From positions 5,580,001 through 5,644,000 of the forward strand of contig OX442323.1 of NCBI GenBank assembly GCA_949358305.1: DNA of 64,000 bases. Direction: 5' to 3'. This stretch comes from Strigamia acuminata. Lineage: Eukaryota > Arthropoda > Chilopoda > Geophilomorpha > Linotaeniidae. Made by a program: the position numbers and the translations under genes. The notes beneath the pieces are model-generated. The model saw nothing but the letters and a program-made list of their open reading frames with translations, ran no database searches and was not told where the DNA came from. Positions 61,663 to 64,000 of the stretch are shown here, one piece after another; within the stretch, counting starts at the first letter, position 1, and each line of letters opens with the position of its first letter.

Positions 61663-62122
61663 GGCAATTCTTCCTCTACTCAATTTACCAACTAGTCCTA
61701 AACTTACCACCTACATCGAGTGCCTCTGAACCACCAACACAATAACAACCAATTAACACATTTTATTTCATTTTAATTTCATTTTTAATAATAAAAAATC
61801 GACCAAAAGCCCTGACTGCAAAATAAGTTCATTTCAGATTGATCCAATCCCAAAGACACCATTCAAACCCAGATGTCATCAGTTCTTGTGGACTTGACGA
61901 CTGCAATCAGTGGTACAAAAATAAATGTACTTTTTCAATTTACCAGCTCCCCTTCTTTCTATTTTTCTTTCTTTCTTTCTTGTTCCGCCTGTACACCTGC
62001 ACACACGAAGCACATTCGTAAAGTTCATGTTTAAACAAGACCAATTTGAATGATTTATTAAAATTACAACAAAAGTCAGATACTTTTGAAATGTGTCTTA
62101 TTATTTGTGTCACCTGGCTCCA

Positions 62123-62137
62123 CCACCAGGGGGAGTT
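62123..62137 (+). promoter_or_regulatory. CTCF-like motif
   Basis: CCACCAGGGGGAGTT matches CCASYAGRKGGC at 11 of 12 positions (A for C at position 12). Single-site evidence only. Confidence 0.25.
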
Positions 62138-62809
62138 AACCTGTAATCTCGCAACCCAAAGACGTGACTTGGACACTTCCGGTAACAATATCCCATAAGA
62201 AGAAGCTCAGAAATTGTTATTTAAAATGTTAAAATGTTAATTCATAAATTTTAAATTCCCATCGAGATAAATAGAATCATTTAAGTTCACTCTGGGAAGT
62301 TATTCCTTCCATAAATAATTTTTGCAACGTGAAAGAGTGACGGCCCCCATTAGATATTAGTGATTGGAGAGAAATAGATAGCTGGGAAAAGCAAAATATG
62401 GCAGCGAACGTATCGGAATGAAATGGAAAGGCAGGGCTTTTCTTTTAGAAACTCAATGCATTAAGTCTAAGTGCTTTTTTTCTTCGCTATGGAAACATAA
62501 GGTTGGGTTGTAATGCCATCCAACGGAGCTTGTAGAGATCCCAGCCTTCCACTTGCTACTAATCTCTAGTGACAAGTCTGAGAAATAAATTTAGCAACAG
62601 AACCAGTCAGAGCACGCGATAAAACAAAACAAAAATTGGACTTTATTGCAAATTGTCAAATCAAGACGTAATGGAACCCAAAATTGTTTATTTTTCTCCT
62701 GGTAAAGATTCTCGCACCAACTCCACACCAATAAATAAAGTTAAATCTGTCCAATTGCTGCATCTGATACTGCCAAATTCCACAGCGAACTATAAATAAT
62801 CAAACAGTA

Positions 62810-63247
62810 GGTGCATTCCAAAACTCCCGTTTAAGCCGTTTCAGCCGTGTCGTGTTATCAGTTATGACGTCACATCCGGAAGAATTTCGTGTCTGTGGCA
62901 CTAACACGGCTGAAACGAAAACACGTATAAAAACACGTTTTAGCAGACACGATTTGGGTGTTAGGGCTGCCGTCGATGGTGCTTGGATATTGGCGCGATT
63001 GTTGATGTGAATTTGTCGGCTGTTATAAACTTAGCCATTTTCCATCCACAAATAAATAAAATTAGTCAGTATTTGAACATTTTATAAAGATTTTTAAATA
63101 TTGTATAAATATTTCATAAAACGAAATTGCTAAAACGAGGGCAAAAAAATTTTTCGTTTTGACGTTCCTAAACAGGCCTAAAACGACCATAAAACGACAT
63201 GGAACGGAAACGCGTAAAACGCCTAACACTGCGTTTTGGAATGCACC
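62810..63247. mobile_element. MITE, 438 bp, TA-flanked with GG...CC ends
   Basis: The left end is GGTGCATTCCAAAAC, and the right end is its exact reverse complement GTTTTGGAATGCACC. Similarity continues weakly inward through GTTT/CGTTT-rich DNA. TA flanks both sides (62808-62809 and 63248-63249). Inside the left half is a second perfect inverted pair, CGTTTCAGCCGTGT and ACACGGCTGAAACG. No transposase frame is present. GG-starting ends are frequent in PIF/Harbinger MITEs, but those duplicate TWA, which is not clearly seen here, so the superfamily stays open. Confidence 0.8.
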
Positions 63248-63458
63248 TAATGTTTTCAGACCCACTCGGGACAGGATATGAACATTGCTTATGATGACTA
63301 ATGCCACGAAACCAGGATCTACAAACACCACACATCACTCAAACAATATTGTTACTCTTATTGACACAATTAAGTATGCCAACAAATGGTTCACAGAGCT
63401 AAATATAAAAGGGAAAAAATAAGGTCAGGTGATACGATCATGTGATTGTAACAATGTT

Positions 63459-63505
63459 CGGTTTTTGCGGTTTTTGATGATGGATTTTGGCTGTTTTTGA
63501 TGCTA
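63459..63505 (+). repeat. short T-tract repeat shared with 12754-12795
   Basis: T5 tracts about 10-12 bp apart followed by GATGATGGATTTTGGCTGTT. The same block occurs at 12.77 kb in the same orientation with one or two changes. Confidence 0.5.
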
Positions 63506-64000
63506 TTCCGTTTATTGAAACAATAAAAATCGTAAAAACCAAATCTTTGTAATTTTCTTATTGTGGGCGGAGCCAAACTGCATTATGTCATAATTTTTCA
63601 ATAGTCTATTCTCAGATTTCTCAATTTCTCCGAATTTCCTTCTTAGCACAGTCGTCACTTTGGAAATGATAAATGAAAGCATTCTTGGCACAGTGCAACC
63701 TTCTACACTTGCCAATAAAAACCATTCGCATTAGTTCCAACATCCTAAACAATTAACAGACAAGTTCCATGCGATCTGCTCATTCCGAGTCTAGATAGCA
63801 ACAAAATTGCCACCTTGCTAGAAATTACCAAATTATGTAAACACGCCTATTGGTTAACAAGCAAACAACTCCACCTTTAACACCGCTGAAGACTTTTCTC
63901 CAACATGGCCGAGCGGAGCGCTCATCAACACAAAATGCCAATATTGCGCACAAACTCTATCCAAATTATGTGCAAAAAGCGGTCCTTTAGGCGTGTGCTG
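63506..64000. other. non-coding DNA at the window edge
   Basis: No gene or repeat seen in the last half kilobase. Two short minus frames lack domains. Confidence 0.5.

Larger units (their letters stand above)
59351..62809. other. about 3.5 kb non-coding DNA
   Basis: No gene seen. Contains an AAAAT microsatellite (59882-59905), a GCCGCC/GGCGGC mini-hairpin (about 60985-61022), CTCF-like matches at 60462 and 62123, and an accidental B box at 61409. Frames up to 103 codons lack domains. Confidence 0.45.

Noticed and set aside
1-64000. CRISPR array or bacterial operon
   Set aside because: Direct repeats have no unique spacers of constant length, and composition and repeats are those of an animal nuclear genome.

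Overview
This 64 kb window looks like non-coding nuclear DNA of an invertebrate animal, probably intronic or intergenic sequence next to a gene with long introns. The signs are an AT-rich background, many simple repeats (GA, CA, TA, TTA and poly-A), CpG that is not obviously depleted, several families of small non-autonomous DNA transposons, and a tRNA-derived SINE. An arthropod is plausible, but the sequence alone does not fix the group. No open reading frame resembles a known host protein. The long frames lie in GC-rich or tandemly repeated DNA with few stop codons, or begin at non-ATG codons. No rRNA gene, intact tRNA gene, CRISPR array, operon or bacterial feature is visible.

Layout. 0-6.3 kb: a hAT-type MITE (1005-1307), a MITE with long inverted ends (3979-4402), and a possible Tc1-like remnant near 6.1 kb. 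6.3-19 kb: unannotatable AT-rich DNA with microsatellites. 19-31 kb: four separate arrays in which T-tracts recur about every 10 bp on the + strand, one of them next to a pogo-like terminal repeat, plus a hAT terminus at 22.37 kb. 32.2-32.8 kb: a compact CpG-rich block with a possible core promoter and a non-coding first exon. 33.8-43.5 kb: a dispersed repeat present three times, one copy holding a complete Tigger/pogo-type MITE with TA duplication, another a truncated relative with a possible transposase start; also a 273 bp MITE, a TTA microsatellite, a tRNA-derived SINE and a second tRNA-like segment. 48.4-48.9 kb: a hAT-like terminus followed by 20-bp tandem repeats. 51.2-51.5 kb: a purine-rich strand. 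52.2 kb: another T-tract array. 54.3 kb: a 24-bp minisatellite carrying an ETS-type site in each unit. 55.9-63.5 kb: two more MITEs, a palindrome-rich block and microsatellites.

There are no genes here to combine into a pathway. The most unusual theme is the set of sequence-unrelated minisatellites with units of about 10, 20-21 or 31 bp, all keeping T-tracts in helical phase on the same strand. They resemble the periodic An/Tn clusters described in nematode introns. Coordinates were read by eye and may be off by a base or two.
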